A stretch of DNA of 58,460 nucleotides from an uncultured Selenomonadales bacterium (GCA_946536925.1 CAMNFC010000003.1:1-58460); one strand, 5' to 3'. Shown: positions 1-8,687, counted from the first letter of the stretch. The notes: generated by a model not told the origin, from the letters alone. A program made the numbers and translations.

Positions 1-562
1 GAATTTCTTCGGGGTTGTGAGCGACTTCGCCTTCGGAAATCGTCAAGCCCAAATGATGACTGACGAAGCCGGCCGTTTTGTTGAGCAGCCACACGAACGG
101 ATACATGACTTTCCAAAAAATTATCATGGGCAGCGCGATGTTGAGCAAAATTTTTTCCGACGCGGCAATCGCCATAGACTTCGGAGTCAGCTCGCCCAAG
201 ATTATGTGCATGGAAGTTATCAGCGAGAAAGCCAGCACGAAAGAAATTGTGTGACCGAGCGTTTCGCCGAAACCGAGCGCGTGAATCGCGGGCGAAATTA
301 ATTTTGCAACGAACGGTTCGCCGACCCAGCCCAGACCCAACGACGCCAAAGTTATTCCAAGCTGCGTGACGGAAAGTGCCTCGTCGAGTTCGTCGATTAA
401 TTTTTTTGCGTACTTTGCGCGGGTGTTGCCCTCTTGAATCAAAGTTTCCAGGCGAGAGGGGCGCATCTTCACGCAACAAAATTCCGCCGCGACAAAAAAT
501 CCGTTCATGGCGATCAAAAAAAATACGAGAAAAGTTTTGAATAATATGGGCAAGATGTCCAT
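1..562 (-). CDS. CNNM/CorC-family (hemolysin C-like) membrane protein, 3' end outside window
   Basis: Reading the minus strand from an ATG at 562 gives about 187 residues (MDILPILFKTFLVFFLIAMN...) with no stop before base 1, so the gene runs off the left edge. The visible part is the N-terminal DUF21/CNNM membrane domain: a first membrane helix, then NGFFVAAEF, a SLGLGWVGEP stretch and the typical GELTPKSMAI motif. In this family the domain is followed by two CBS domains and a CorC_HlyC domain, which would lie outside the window. Members are inner-membrane proteins linked to Mg2+/Co2+ efflux or resistance; the substrate cannot be read here. A GGAGG site lies just upstream of the ATG (about 568-572) and a sigma70-like promoter at 606-634. 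The open frame on the opposite strand is a shadow. Confidence 0.9.
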   Translation of the reverse strand, partial: MDILPILFKTFLVFFLIAMNGFFVAAEFCCVKMRPSRLETLIQEGNTRAKYAKKLIDELDEALSVTQLGITLASLGLGWVGEPFVAKLISPAIHALGFGETLGHTISFVLAFSLITSMHIILGELTPKSMAIAASEKILLNIALPMIIFWKVMYPFVWLLNKTAGFVSHHLGLTISEGEVAHNPEEI

Positions 563-605
563 CAAAAAACCTCCGTTGATTAAAGCCGTTGAAAATTTTT
601 TCCGC

Positions 606-634
606 ATTATACTATTCGCGCCGCCTTTCGACAA
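606..634 (-). promoter_or_regulatory. sigma70-type promoter for the CNNM gene
   Basis: On the minus strand a TTGTCG (-35, 629-634) is followed after 17 bases by a perfect TATAAT (-10, 606-611). It sits about 45 bases upstream of the CNNM start codon. Confidence 0.6.
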
Positions 635-697
635 ATTTTTTTTCCGCCGAAGAAGTTTCGCGTTGCCAAAAAATTTTGACTACGCGAAGAAAATCCG

Positions 698-726
698 TTG
701 ACTTTAATCTTATTCTAATTTAAAAT
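698..726 (+). promoter_or_regulatory. sigma70-type promoter for the GH32 gene
   Basis: TTGACT (698-703), 17-base spacer, TAAAAT (721-726). It lies just upstream of the GCGGAGG ribosome binding site and the ATG at 749. No clear operator repeat was seen beside it. Confidence 0.7.
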
Positions 727-748
727 TATTAGCGGAGGTGGGTTAAGA

Positions 749-2287
749 ATGTTGGATAAAAGATTAGACCCCGAACAGGCCAAGAAGGTTCAAGAGTCCA
801 AGTGGTACCCCAAGTATCACGTCGCACCGCCCGTGGGCTGGCTCAACGACCCGAACGGCTTTTCTTACTACAAGGGCGAGTATCACATTTTTTATCAGTA
901 TCATCCGTATTCCGTGAACTGGGGCCCGATGCACTGGGGTCACTCCACGAGCAAAGACCTTTGCCACTGGGAACACCAACCGATCGCCATCACGCCCGGC
1001 GCATTTTCCGAAGGCCACGAATGGTACGACTGGGACGGTTGCTTCAGCGGTTGCGGTTATGAATTTGAAGGCAAACTCTGGCTGATGTACACGTCGCAAA
1101 GATTCAACGGTCCGGGCGGCGTCAATTCTTCCGCAGAAAATCCTTCCGGCTATAATCCTTCCGGCTCTTCGGGCGGCGGCAACGTCACGGAGCGTCAGTG
1201 CTATGCTTATTCCGAAGACGGCATCAACTTCACGAAGTACGAAAAAAATCCCGTCATCGACATTCCCAACGATCACCCGATTATCGCCAACGTCGACTTC
1301 CGCGATCCGAAGATTTGGGATCACAACGGAAAATATTACTGCGCGGTCGGCAACAGAATCCACGACCGTTCCCGCACGCAAATCGTCCTGTTCGAATCCG
1401 AAAACTTCTTCGACTGGAAATTTAAATCCGTCGCTGCCATTTCCAAACCGGATTACTCCGAAGGCACGATGTGGGAATGCCCCGGCTTTGCGCATTTCGG
1501 CGACACCTACGTCATGATCATCTCCCCGCAACACGTCCCGCCGAAAGGTTACATGTTCCACAACATTCACCAGGCCGGCTACATGATCGGCAAGCTCAAT
1601 TACGACACCGGCATTTACGATCACGGCGAATTCTTCACCTTCGATCACGGCTTCGACTTCTACGCGACGACGATGATGAAAAACCCCGAAGGCCGCTACT
1701 TCATCATCGCGTGGATGGCTGCTTGGCAAAGTCCTTTCCCCGAACAGGCCGACGGCTGGGCAACCATGCTCACAATTCCGCGTGAACTTCAGCTCAGGGA
1801 AGACGGCAAAGTTTATACCATTCCGCCCAAAGAACTCGAATGCATGCGCGGCGAAGGCGTTCACTTCAAAGATCTTGCGCTCGACAAAGAAACTCAACTC
1901 GACGGCGTTAAAGGTACTTGCGGCGAATTGCTCTTTGATGTCGACGTCAACGCTTCGGGCAACAACTTCGAATTCGATCTCTTCAGCAACGGCAAGGAAA
2001 AAACTATCGTCAAATATTATCTCGAAGAAGGCCAGCCCGTCCTCGAGCTCAACCGCGACCAGACGATTGAAGGCGGCAAAGGCGTCCGCAAAGTTATCCT
2101 TCAACCTTTCGGCGATGTCATTCAGTTCCGTATCTTCCTCGACAAGTCCGCGATCGAAATTTTCATCAACGACGGTGCCGAAGTTATGTCGACTCGCGTT
2201 TATCCGCAGGAAGATTCTCAAAACATCGTCTTCATTCCGCAAGCCGAAAAATTCGTAATCAAATCGCTCGACTGGTATAAATTCTAA
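749..2287 (+). CDS. Glycoside hydrolase family 32, probable sucrose-6-phosphate hydrolase / beta-fructofuranosidase
   Basis: A 512-residue protein with the three GH32 catalytic signatures: WLNDPNG with nucleophile Asp34, FRDPKIW with transition-state Asp186, and WECPG with acid/base Glu243. The N-terminal five-bladed propeller is followed by the usual C-terminal beta-sandwich, including SAIEIFINDG. The length fits cytosolic enzymes such as ScrB/SacA, and there is no signal peptide, so the likely substrate is imported sucrose(-6-phosphate) or a short fructoside. The gene is alone, with its own promoter (698-726), a GGAGG site and a terminator (2307-2341). No PTS, fructokinase or LacI-type regulator lies beside it, so its uptake partner is elsewhere. 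The following TetR gene is a possible regulator, but nothing in the sequence shows this. Confidence 0.95.
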   Translation: MLDKRLDPEQAKKVQESKWYPKYHVAPPVGWLNDPNGFSYYKGEYHIFYQYHPYSVNWGPMHWGHSTSKDLCHWEHQPIAITPGAFSEGHEWYDWDGCFSGCGYEFEGKLWLMYTSQRFNGPGGVNSSAENPSGYNPSGSSGGGNVTERQCYAYSEDGINFTKYEKNPVIDIPNDHPIIANVDFRDPKIWDHNGKYYCAVGNRIHDRSRTQIVLFESENFFDWKFKSVAAISKPDYSEGTMWECPGFAHFGDTYVMIISPQHVPPKGYMFHNIHQAGYMIGKLNYDTGIYDHGEFFTFDHGFDFYATTMMKNPEGRYFIIAWMAAWQSPFPEQADGWATMLTIPRELQLREDGKVYTIPPKELECMRGEGVHFKDLALDKETQLDGVKGTCGELLFDVDVNASGNNFEFDLFSNGKEKTIVKYYLEEGQPVLELNRDQTIEGGKGVRKVILQPFGDVIQFRIFLDKSAIEIFINDGAEVMSTRVYPQEDSQNIVFIPQAEKFVIKSLDWYKF

Positions 2288-2306
2288 AAATTTTTCGCAA
2301 ACCAAA

Positions 2307-2341
2307 AACCGCTCCGAAGTTTGGGGCGGTTAATTTTTTTT
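2307..2341 (+). terminator. Rho-independent terminator after GH32
   Basis: Stem AACCGCTCC / GGGGCGGTT (one G-T pair) with a 7-base loop, followed by a run of T. A near copy occurs at 5160-5196. Confidence 0.85.
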
Positions 2342-2355
2342 CCGAGGTGATGAAA

Positions 2356-2910
2356 ATGGTTTTCCCGCAGACGACAAAAGAATTGCTCGCCGAGTCGCTC
2401 AAAGACCTTGCGCAATTCAAAGCCGTCGACAAAATCACGATAAAGGAGCTGACAAAAAATTGCGGGCTCACGCCGCCGACGTTTTACAAACATTTCCGCG
2501 ACAAGTACGATTTGATGGCGTGGATTTACAATCAAAGAGTCGAGGGCGCAATGAAAAATTTCGGCGTCACGGATTCTTTCGAGGACGTCGTCTGCAAGTG
2601 GATGGAAATTGTTTTGGAGGACGAAAATTTTTATCGGAACCTGCTGAAAAATGCCGTCGGACAAAATTCTTTCCGATACGCCACAAACGACCACGCGATT
2701 AAACTTTTGCAAGAGTGGATAAAAAATCGGCACGGCCTGAAGGAACTTTCGCCAGAAAATTTTTTCTGTCTGCGATTTTATATGCGGGCGATCTCGGAAT
2801 TCGTCAGCGATTGGGCTCTGGACAAGTGGGAGTGTTCGCCGCGAGAGATGGCAAAATTTTTTGTGGAGGCGATGCCCGCGCCGCTCAAGCCGCTGCTTTT
2901 ACAGATTTAA
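2356..2910 (+). CDS. TetR/AcrR-family transcriptional regulator
   Basis: About 184 residues. The N-terminal half is a TetR helix-turn-helix: KITIKELTKNCGLTPPTFY followed by KHFRDKYDLMAWIY, the usual recognition helix and helix 4. The rest is helical and resembles the small C-terminal domain of DhaS-like TetR proteins; the ligand cannot be inferred. The ATG at 2356 is chosen because GAGGTGAT (2345-2352) is a near-perfect anti-16S match at normal spacing; in-frame starts at 2347 (GTG) and 2350 lie inside that site. It follows the GH32 terminator and precedes, by about 100 bases, an aldolase/reductase pair on the same strand, which it may control (inference). Confidence 0.85.
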   Translation: MVFPQTTKELLAESLKDLAQFKAVDKITIKELTKNCGLTPPTFYKHFRDKYDLMAWIYNQRVEGAMKNFGVTDSFEDVVCKWMEIVLEDENFYRNLLKNAVGQNSFRYATNDHAIKLLQEWIKNRHGLKELSPENFFCLRFYMRAISEFVSDWALDKWECSPREMAKFFVEAMPAPLKPLLLQI

Positions 2911-3008
2911 TTTCACGTAAAGCCGCTTGAAAATTTTTTCGCATTGACAATTGAATTTACGCCGCGCAAGTCATAAACTTTAAAAAAATTTTTTCGGAGG
3001 GATCATTC

Positions 3009-3800
3009 ATGCCGATGGTCAAAGATTATTTGTACAACAAGTTCAAGCACGGAATCGAAGCCGGCAAACTTCAATACGGCGTGGGACAGGAAACGACTTC
3101 GGCCGAGGTCGCGGAAATTTTGGCGACGAGCGATTTTGATTTTCTTTTCGTCGACGGCGAACACGGCGGCCACACCGTCACGACGATTTTGGATATCGCG
3201 CGCGCCGTTGCAGCTTACGACATGACGCCCGTCGTCAGAATTCCTCAAGCCGGCACGGGAATCATCAAACAGCTCCTCGACGGCGGCATCCAAAATATAA
3301 TCATTCCGAAAGTCGAGACGGGCGAAGAGACCGAAGACATCATGTATTGGGCGAGCTATGCGCCGCGCGGCAATCGTGGCTTCGGGGCGTCGGCGGTTCG
3401 TGCTGGTCGTTTCAATCGTCACCCCGATTATCTTGCGCGCAACGTCGAGGAAATTTGTATCTTGCCGCAAATTGAAAGCGTTCGCGGCTGGAAAAATTTA
3501 GAGGCAATCACGAACACGCCCGGCGTCGGCGCAATTTTCCTCGGTCCGATTGATTTGGCGGTCGACATGGGGCACGGCATTGACATTTTCCACCCCGAAG
3601 TTGAAGCGGCAATGGACGACATGATTAAACGTATTCACGCGCTGGGCAAACCCGTCGGCACAATCGCCCTCACCACCGAACAATTTAAACACTTCGTCGA
3701 CTTGGGCATAAGCTTTATCGTCCTCGGCGGCGACACTGCCTTTTTGACGACGGCGGCTGACAATACGCTCAAAACTTACAAGGAGGCAATCGACCAATGA
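3009..3800 (+). CDS. HpcH/HpaI-family class II aldolase
   Basis: A 263-residue TIM-barrel protein of the HpcH/HpaI aldolase/citrate lyase family. These enzymes split 2-keto-3-deoxy acids such as 4-hydroxy-2-oxoheptanedioate into pyruvate and an aldehyde, using a divalent metal. Family active-site elements are visible: FVDGEHGGH (catalytic His region), VVRIPQ (substrate Arg), the metal-binding Glu in PQIES, and the Asp in LGPIDLA. The true substrate is unknown because no aromatic or sugar-acid pathway genes lie nearby. GGAGG precedes the ATG at 3009. The next gene overlaps its stop by four bases, so the two are translationally coupled. A weak promoter candidate (TTGAAT 2951, TAAACT 2974) lies upstream. 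Confidence 0.88.
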   Translation: MPMVKDYLYNKFKHGIEAGKLQYGVGQETTSAEVAEILATSDFDFLFVDGEHGGHTVTTILDIARAVAAYDMTPVVRIPQAGTGIIKQLLDGGIQNIIIPKVETGEETEDIMYWASYAPRGNRGFGASAVRAGRFNRHPDYLARNVEEICILPQIESVRGWKNLEAITNTPGVGAIFLGPIDLAVDMGHGIDIFHPEVEAAMDDMIKRIHALGKPVGTIALTTEQFKHFVDLGISFIVLGGDTAFLTTAADNTLKTYKEAIDQ

Positions 3801-4357
3801 AAAACGTTGTGATCATTTGCGGTCACCCCGATTTAAAAAATTCTCTCGCGAACAAAACTATCTTGGAAGAAATTTCCGCGCTGTGTCCTCAAGTCGAAAT
3901 CCGCAAGCTGTGCGAACTTTATCCCGATTATCAATTCGACGTAAAGGCCGAGCAGGCAGCTCTGGAAAAAGCGGACGTCATCATCTTCCAATACCCGATG
4001 CACTGGTACGGCGTGCCCGGTCTCCTCAAACTTTACATCGATAAAGTCATGGAGCACGGCTGGGCTTACGGCTCGCAAGGCACCGCGCTGGCCGGAAAAA
4101 AATTAATCGCGTCGCTCACCATGGGCGCACCCGACGCGGCTTACTCGGCTCAAGGCGTCATGGGACACACCGTCGAAGAGTTCAGTTATCAAATTAAAAA
4201 TTTCGCCGCAATGTGCAAGCTCGACTTCAAAAAATTGTTTTCTGTCGGCGGGATGATGTGCGTGCCCGGCGTCACCACCGACGAACAAAAAGCCGCGCTC
4301 GTCGACAAAGCCAAAAAACACGCCGCAGATATCGTCGAGTGCTTGAAAACTTTGTGA
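3797..4357 (+). CDS. NAD(P)H-dependent flavodoxin-fold oxidoreductase (KefF/MdaB-like)
   Basis: A 186-residue flavodoxin_2-fold protein. It begins with [16 protein letters not shown], the FMN-phosphate loop of quinone reductases and Kef ancillary proteins. [19 protein letters not shown] is the typical second signature, where the aromatic residues pack on the flavin. It should be a cytosolic FMN enzyme that reduces quinones or other electrophiles with NAD(P)H. The ATG overlaps the stop of the aldolase gene (ATGA), so the two share a transcript. With the cupin remnant and ferritin-like gene downstream, the cluster may handle reactive carbonyl or oxidative stress; this is inference only. Confidence 0.85.
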   Translation: MKNVVIICGHPDLKNSLANKTILEEISALCPQVEIRKLCELYPDYQFDVKAEQAALEKADVIIFQYPMHWYGVPGLLKLYIDKVMEHGWAYGSQGTALAGKKLIASLTMGAPDAAYSAQGVMGHTVEEFSYQIKNFAAMCKLDFKKLFSVGGMMCVPGVTTDEQKAALVDKAKKHAADIVECLKTL

Positions 4358-4366
4358 GGCGATAAA

Positions 4367-4689
4367 ATGTTCCCCGACATCATAAAAAAATTCCGAGCCG
4401 CGATTACGGAATCGAAGGCCCGGAAGTTCACGTTGATCACACGCCGACGGGCACGATTTATTTTGTCAGCGCGGAAAAAGAAGTCGTCTTCCCCGAACAC
4501 GCGCACGCCGCGCAATGAACGATCGTCGTGACGGGATCTTGCACTTTCACGGCCAACGGCGAGAGCAAAATTTTTTCCGCGGGCGAAACTTATTTCATTC
4601 CCGCCGGGCTCAAACATCAAATCACTTTGCACGCGGGCTATTCCGAAGTCGATTACGTCGACGACCCGCGCGACGGAGAGGAATGCAAA
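4367..4689 (+). pseudogene. Decayed cupin-domain gene (frameshift plus in-frame TGA), continuous with the ferritin-like frame
   Basis: From the ATG at 4367 the frame reads MFPDIIKK and is then lost. Adding one base in the A7 run at 4383-4389 restores a good cupin: IPSRDYGIEGPEV, TGTIYFV, FPEHAHAAQ, then TIVVTGSCTFTANG and AGETYFIPAGLKHQI. A TGA at 4516-4518 interrupts it exactly where related cupins carry Trp (AAQ-W-). The gene therefore has two lesions, a one-base deletion and a nonsense codon. After the TGA the frame stays open and runs straight into the ferritin-like gene at 4690 with no stop between. The ancestor may have been either a cupin-ferritin fusion or two overlapping genes. The gene starts 9 bases after the reductase gene. 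Confidence 0.8.
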
Positions 4690-5142
4690 ATGGAAAATAA
4701 AGTTATCGAAGGCCTTCAAACAATCGTCACGCAGCTTGCTCAGCAGGCGGACGGCCACGTGATTCAAGCAAGAATTTTTTCGAGCCAAGGCTTGAACAAA
4801 CTCGCCAAACAGTATGAGGAGCACGCCGCCGAGGAACGCGGCTACGTCGTCAAGTGCATCGACCGACTCATCGATTTGGGTTGCCCCGTTAAACTTGAAG
4901 ACAAAAAATCTGCGCCGATCATCTGCGACGCCGTCGAATATCTCAAGCACGATTTGCAAGTTTCAAAAGACGGGCTCGCTTGGCTCAAAGAAATTGTTTG
5001 CGCCGCGCAGGACGACCCGACGACCTTTGACATCTTGAAAAGTTATTATCAGGACGAAGAAGGCGACATGTATTGGGCGGAGCAACAACTCGCGCTCGTC
5101 GAACTCATCGGCAAACAAAATTGGCTGGCAAAACAAATTTGA
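4690..5142 (+). CDS. Ferritin/bacterioferritin-like four-helix protein
   Basis: 150 residues, nearly all helical. QYEEHAAEERGYVVKCIDR followed by LIDLGCPVKL resembles the di-iron helix and loop of bacterioferritins (Glu-x2-His followed by RI..LGG.P), and the last long helix contains YQDEEGDMYWAEQQ. A role in iron storage or di-iron chemistry is likely but unproven. The first-helix Glu ligand is not obvious, so the iron site may be incomplete. GGAG at about 4675 precedes the ATG at 4690. The same frame is open back through the decayed cupin to 4519, so the protein could once have been a C-terminal domain. It ends at a two-way terminator (5152-5196). Confidence 0.65.
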   Translation: MENKVIEGLQTIVTQLAQQADGHVIQARIFSSQGLNKLAKQYEEHAAEERGYVVKCIDRLIDLGCPVKLEDKKSAPIICDAVEYLKHDLQVSKDGLAWLKEIVCAAQDDPTTFDILKSYYQDEEGDMYWAEQQLALVELIGKQNWLAKQI

Positions 5143-5151
5143 TCTTCGCCG

Positions 5152-5196
5152 CAAAAAAAAACCGCTCCGAAAATTTTTGGGGCGGTTAATTTTTTT
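5152..5196. terminator. Bidirectional terminator between the ferritin-like gene and the ABC operon
   Basis: Stem AACCGCTCC (5160-5168) / GGGGCGGTT (5179-5187). T run on the plus side (5190-5196) and A run on the left (5152-5160), which becomes a T run for the minus-strand operon. It closely resembles the terminator at 2307-2341. Confidence 0.85.
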
Positions 5197-6307
5197 ACGC
5201 AAGCCGAAAACTTATTTTGTTGACGCCGTCGGAATATTCGTGGGAAAAATCTTTCGAGAGGTTGTGCAAAATCGTCGCGCCCAATTTTTTTTCGTCGAAG
5301 TCGTCAAAATTTTTTTCGAGCGGATTATATTTTTTCCCCGCGCAAGAAAATTTTATCTCAAGGCTGTTGTCAATCTCGGCGTAAGTTATGTCGAGCGTAA
5401 TGTGAAGAATATTTTCGACTTTGCAAGTGTTCTCTATCATCTCGTAAATCAATTCTTCGCAGCAAAGTTGGATTCGATTCGTCTTGCGCGCGGTCAGCCC
5501 GTATTTTTCCGCGAAAGTTTGAATGCCGCCCTGCATCTTCATCAGGTCGAAGTCGCGTTCGGAAATTTCGTAGGAAAAATATTTTTGCTTGTGGATAAAA
5601 GCGATCGTCTTTGGTTTTTTTGGCGCGTCAAAAATTTCTTTGGGCGTGCCCTGCTCATAAATTATTCCGTCGGCGAAAAACAAAATTCTCGTGGCGACTT
5701 CGCGGGCGAAATTCATCTCGTGCGTCACGATTATCATCGTCAAATCATTTTGCGCGAGCATTCGTATGACCGCCAAAACTTCGCCGACCATCGTGGGATC
5801 GAGCGCGCTCGTCGGTTCGTCGAAGAGAATAACTTTCGGGTTCATCATCAGGCTGCGGCAGATGGCGATTCGCTGTTGTTGGCCGCCGGATAAAAATTCC
5901 GGGAAAGCGTCCGCTTTTGAAGTCAAGCCGACCTGCGCGAGCAGTTCCATTGCCTTTGAGCGTGCCGCGTCGGGCGTCATGCCCAAAAGTTTTATCGGCG
6001 CGACGGTCAAATTTTCCATGACGTTCATGTGCGTGAAGAGATTAAATTTTTGCCAGACCATTCCGATTTTGCGGCGGACTTTGTCGATGTCGACGCCGGG
6101 CGCGGTGAGCTCTTCTCCGTCGATAAAAATTTTTCCCGCGTCGGGAGTTTCGAGAAGTTCGACGCAACGGAGGAAAACGCTTTTGCCGCAGCCGGAGCCG
6201 CCGATGATCGCGATTCGTTCGCCGGCCTCAACAGTCAAATCTATCCCGCGCAAAACGTCCAGATTGCCGAAAGATTTTTTCAGGCCTTGAACTTCGATAA
6301 CACTCAT
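5195..6307 (-). CDS. Amino-acid-type ABC transporter ATPase (GlnQ-like) with an extra C-terminal GHKL/anti-sigma-like domain
   Basis: 370 residues against about 240-250 for GlnQ/HisP. Residues 1 to about 240 form a complete ABC ATPase: Walker [10 protein letters not shown]-loop VWQKFNLF, signature LSGGQQQR, Walker [14 protein letters not shown] and H-loop VTHEMNFA. The remaining 125 residues are not part of the transporter fold. They resemble an RsbW/SpoIIAB-type HATPase_c_2 domain: [17 protein letters not shown] where the N-box lies, a Gly-x3-Asn-Pro stretch (AGKKYNP), [13 protein letters not shown] like the G2 box, and a final GVNKISF strand. The N-box Asn and G1 Asp look replaced, so ATP binding there is doubtful. 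The gene overlaps the permease by four bases and is last in the operon starting near 9638. Confidence 0.9.
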   Translation of the reverse strand: MSVIEVQGLKKSFGNLDVLRGIDLTVEAGERIAIIGGSGCGKSVFLRCVELLETPDAGKIFIDGEELTAPGVDIDKVRRKIGMVWQKFNLFTHMNVMENLTVAPIKLLGMTPDAARSKAMELLAQVGLTSKADAFPEFLSGGQQQRIAICRSLMMNPKVILFDEPTSALDPTMVGEVLAVIRMLAQNDLTMIIVTHEMNFAREVATRILFFADGIIYEQGTPKEIFDAPKKPKTIAFIHKQKYFSYEISERDFDLMKMQGGIQTFAEKYGLTARKTNRIQLCCEELIYEMIENTCKVENILHITLDITYAEIDNSLEIKFSCAGKKYNPLEKNFDDFDEKKLGATILHNLSKDFSHEYSDGVNKISFRLA

Positions 6308-6966
6308 TGCTTGCGCCTCCGTTCAGTCCAATGAAAAATTCCGTAGACGAGATAACTCAGTGCGAGATAAATTATCATGCCGCCTATAATCGTGATCATC
6401 GGTTGCATCGTGCGCGAGGCGATGTTGTTAATGACGCGGGTCAAATCGGTTATCGTGACGTAGCCCACGACGCTCGTCCATTGAATCAGATTGACGACGG
6501 TTGATTGATAGACGGGCTTGGCGATTCTGGCCAGTTGCGGTAGCGTGACGAGTTTGAACGCCTGGAATTTTGAGAAGCCCAAAGTCCGCGCAGCCTCCAC
6601 TTGTCCGCGATCGAGAGCCATCAACGCCGAACGCAAAAGTTCCGCCACGTGCGCCGCCGTGTGCATGGAAAAAGTTATGACCGCCACGAGCACGGGGGGC
6701 ATTCCCGTTCGCGCCAAGACTCCGTAAAACAAAAGCATGAGCAACATCAAAACGGGTGAGCCGCGGATGATTGAGATGTAAACTTTCGCGGCGACCTGCA
6801 GAGGCTTGAACTTCCCCACGCGAAAAAAACACAGCAACGCACCGAGCAACGTCCCGAACAGGAGCGACAGCGCGGAAATTTGCACCGTCACCCACAGCCC
6901 GTTCAAAATTGTCAGCCAGCTGCCGTCTTTCCAAAAAATTTTGTAAAGTAAATCTGTGAATTCCAT
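6304..6966 (-). CDS. Amino-acid-type ABC transporter permease (HisM/GlnP family)
   Basis: 220 residues with about five membrane helices and the permease coupling motif [20 protein letters not shown] that contacts the ATPase. The N-terminal part ([20 protein letters not shown]) is standard for polar amino acid permeases. Only one permease gene is present, so the channel is probably a homodimer. It lies 4 bases downstream of a binding-protein gene and overlaps the ATPase gene by four bases. Substrate not readable. Confidence 0.93.
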   Translation of the reverse strand: MEFTDLLYKIFWKDGSWLTILNGLWVTVQISALSLLFGTLLGALLCFFRVGKFKPLQVAAKVYISIIRGSPVLMLLMLLFYGVLARTGMPPVLVAVITFSMHTAAHVAELLRSALMALDRGQVEAARTLGFSKFQAFKLVTLPQLARIAKPVYQSTVVNLIQWTSVVGYVTITDLTRVINNIASRTMQPMITIIGGMIIYLALSYLVYGIFHWTERRRKQ

Positions 6967-6970
6967 CTTC

Positions 6971-7831
6971 TTACTTTTTCTCGTCTTTGAAAGTCAAATG
7001 GACGCCTTTGTCCCTGTAGTACGGCTCGGTCAAGATGATGCCCGAAGGTTTATCGGAGTCTTCGGGAATAATTTCGCTGACGGGAACAATCGCCCAGAAA
7101 ACCACGTCAACTTGATTGGAAGTCAAAGCCGAGGCACGCGCCCCGCTGTCGATTTGCACGAGCTCGATATTTTTGAGTATGCGGTTCCCGATTTCCGCCA
7201 AGACAGCCGTGTTGAAGCCGGCGGGTTTTCCGTCCGTGCCGATGTAATCGAGCGGGGGCAAGTCGCCCGTGACAGCAACTTTAATCGTCTGTGCGCTGTC
7301 GAAGTGCGGCAGGTCGATGACGGGCGGAGCCTTCTCCGTGGGAATGTCCGTGATGTATTCTTTCGTCAAACGGTCGAGCGTCCCGTCGGAAGTCATCTCA
7401 TCGATAACTTTGTTCAGCGAATCTCTGAGCTCGGTTTCGTCGTCGCGCAACGCAAAACAGAACGAGTCGACGAACTCCAGCGAATGATCCTTGAGCACCT
7501 GATAGCGCGGGTCTTGGGCGATCATGTAACGCGCCACGCTCCGATAAGTGCTTATCTCGTCAATTTGTTTGGACTGCAACGCCATTTGCATTTGGTTCAG
7601 GCTGTCAAAGAAAACCGGCACGTGCGAAGAAATTTTCACGTCCAAAGTGTCTTCAATTTTTTTCATGAACTGGCCGAAATTTTCTTCGCTGGCGTTCAGG
7701 CGAGTTATCATTCCGAGTTTAATTTTCCCGGCGTCGTCGGCAGCTTTTTTTTCTTCCTTGCCTTGGGAGCCGCCGCAACCCGTCAACAAAATCAGCGAGC
7801 AAATCATCAGCAACGCCAAAATTTTTTTCAT
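6971..7831 (-). CDS. Binding lipoprotein 1 of the ABC operon; SBP_3-like with lobes in permuted order
   Basis: 286 residues. The signal peptide ends in the lipobox LTGC (Cys near residue 19), so it is a membrane-anchored lipoprotein. The mature part resembles family 3 solute-binding proteins, but the order is reversed. Residues about 35-155 look like lobe 2 (FDSLNQMQMALQSKQID, then FCFALRDD..., then DGTLDRLTKEYI). Residues about 165-270 look like lobe 1 (IKVAVTGDLPPLDYIG, then GKPAGFNTAVLAEIG, ending near LTEPYYRD). AGGAG precedes the ATG at 7831. It is closest to the permease and has two upstream paralogues. Amino acid or a related small polar ligand is likely but unproven. Confidence 0.85.
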   Translation of the reverse strand: MKKILALLMICSLILLTGCGGSQGKEEKKAADDAGKIKLGMITRLNASEENFGQFMKKIEDTLDVKISSHVPVFFDSLNQMQMALQSKQIDEISTYRSVARYMIAQDPRYQVLKDHSLEFVDSFCFALRDDETELRDSLNKVIDEMTSDGTLDRLTKEYITDIPTEKAPPVIDLPHFDSAQTIKVAVTGDLPPLDYIGTDGKPAGFNTAVLAEIGNRILKNIELVQIDSGARASALTSNQVDVVFWAIVPVSEIIPEDSDKPSGIILTEPYYRDKGVHLTFKDEKK

Positions 7832-7865
7832 CGTATCATCTCCTGTGTTAAAGGATTTTGCCGGT

Positions 7866-8678
7866 TTAATTTTCCTTGCGCAATTTCACCAGAACGAGTT
7901 TATCCGCGAAGTAAGCTTTGGTCAGAATCACGCCTTCGGGCTTGTCATAATCGGGCGGCGGAAATTCTGTTCCTTCGGGGAGAACCGACCAAAAGACGAC
8001 GTCGACTTTGCCTGAAGCCAGAGCCGCCGCGCGCGTCCCGCTGTCGATTTGCACGAGGACAAAATTTTTCTTGATGCGACGACTTATCTCGGCGAGGATG
8101 GCCGTGTTGAAGCCGGCGGGTTTTCCGTCGGGTCGAATGTAATCAAGCAAGGGCAAGTCGCCCGTCACGCCGATTTTAATCATCGTGTCGTTGTAAAATT
8201 CGGGCATGTAAATTATCGGCGGCGTCTGTTTGAAACTAATCTCGGCAATGTATTTCTTCACGAGAGCGGCGAGCGTGCCGTCCTCAGTTATCTCGGAAAT
8301 TGCGTCGTCGAATTCTTTTTTGAGTGCAAAATCTTCCTCGCGCATGGCACAGCAGAAAATGTCGTTCAGCGGGGGAGAAATTATTTCGTACTCAAATTCG
8401 GGGTTGCTGTCGACGAGATATTTTGCGACGGTCTCATAAGCAGCCAAGGAATCGATTTGCCCCGACCGAAGAGCCGCAATCATGGAATTGGCGTTCGTGA
8501 AGAAAACATATTCGTAAGTCAAACCGTCTTTGTTACTTTTGGCGAAATCATTGTAGTATTGGTTGAAGTCGTCCTGGGTGACATTGGCGTATTCAATCAC
8601 GCCGACTCGCTCGACGTTCTTTGAACCGCAACCCGTCAGAAAAATTGCCGCGCAGATTATCGCTAAAAACTTCTTCAT
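7866..8678 (-). CDS. Binding lipoprotein 2 of the ABC operon; SBP_3-like with lobes in permuted order
   Basis: 270 residues with signal peptide and lipobox LTGC (Cys near residue 17). It follows the same plan as its neighbours: lobe-2-like N-terminal half (SMIAALRSGQIDSLAAYET, CAMREED, EDGTLAALVKKYI) and lobe-1-like C-terminal half (IKIGVTGDLPLLDYI, KPAGFNTAILAEIS, ILTKAYF). It is the most diverged of the three: one Pro of the usual DLPPLD is Leu, and TEPY is TKAY, so its ligand may differ. The start lies 9 bases after the upstream gene with no clear ribosome binding site, which suggests translational coupling. Confidence 0.83.
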   Translation of the reverse strand: MKKFLAIICAAIFLTGCGSKNVERVGVIEYANVTQDDFNQYYNDFAKSNKDGLTYEYVFFTNANSMIAALRSGQIDSLAAYETVAKYLVDSNPEFEYEIISPPLNDIFCCAMREEDFALKKEFDDAISEITEDGTLAALVKKYIAEISFKQTPPIIYMPEFYNDTMIKIGVTGDLPLLDYIRPDGKPAGFNTAILAEISRRIKKNFVLVQIDSGTRAAALASGKVDVVFWSVLPEGTEFPPPDYDKPEGVILTKAYFADKLVLVKLRKEN

Positions 8679-8687
8679 GCTGCAAAA

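Noticed and set aside
764..2305. 513-codon open frame antisense to the GH32 gene
   Set aside because: It mirrors the GH32 coding frame, has no domain or ribosome binding site, and the sense strand has all catalytic motifs. Long antisense frames are a by-product of this genome's codon use.
4516..4518. TGA in the cupin as a selenocysteine codon
   Set aside because: The position normally holds Trp, not Cys, no SECIS-like hairpin was obvious, and a frameshift lies upstream.
6956..8074. 372-codon plus-strand frame over the binding-protein genes
   Set aside because: Antisense to lipoprotein genes with clear signal peptides; no motifs.
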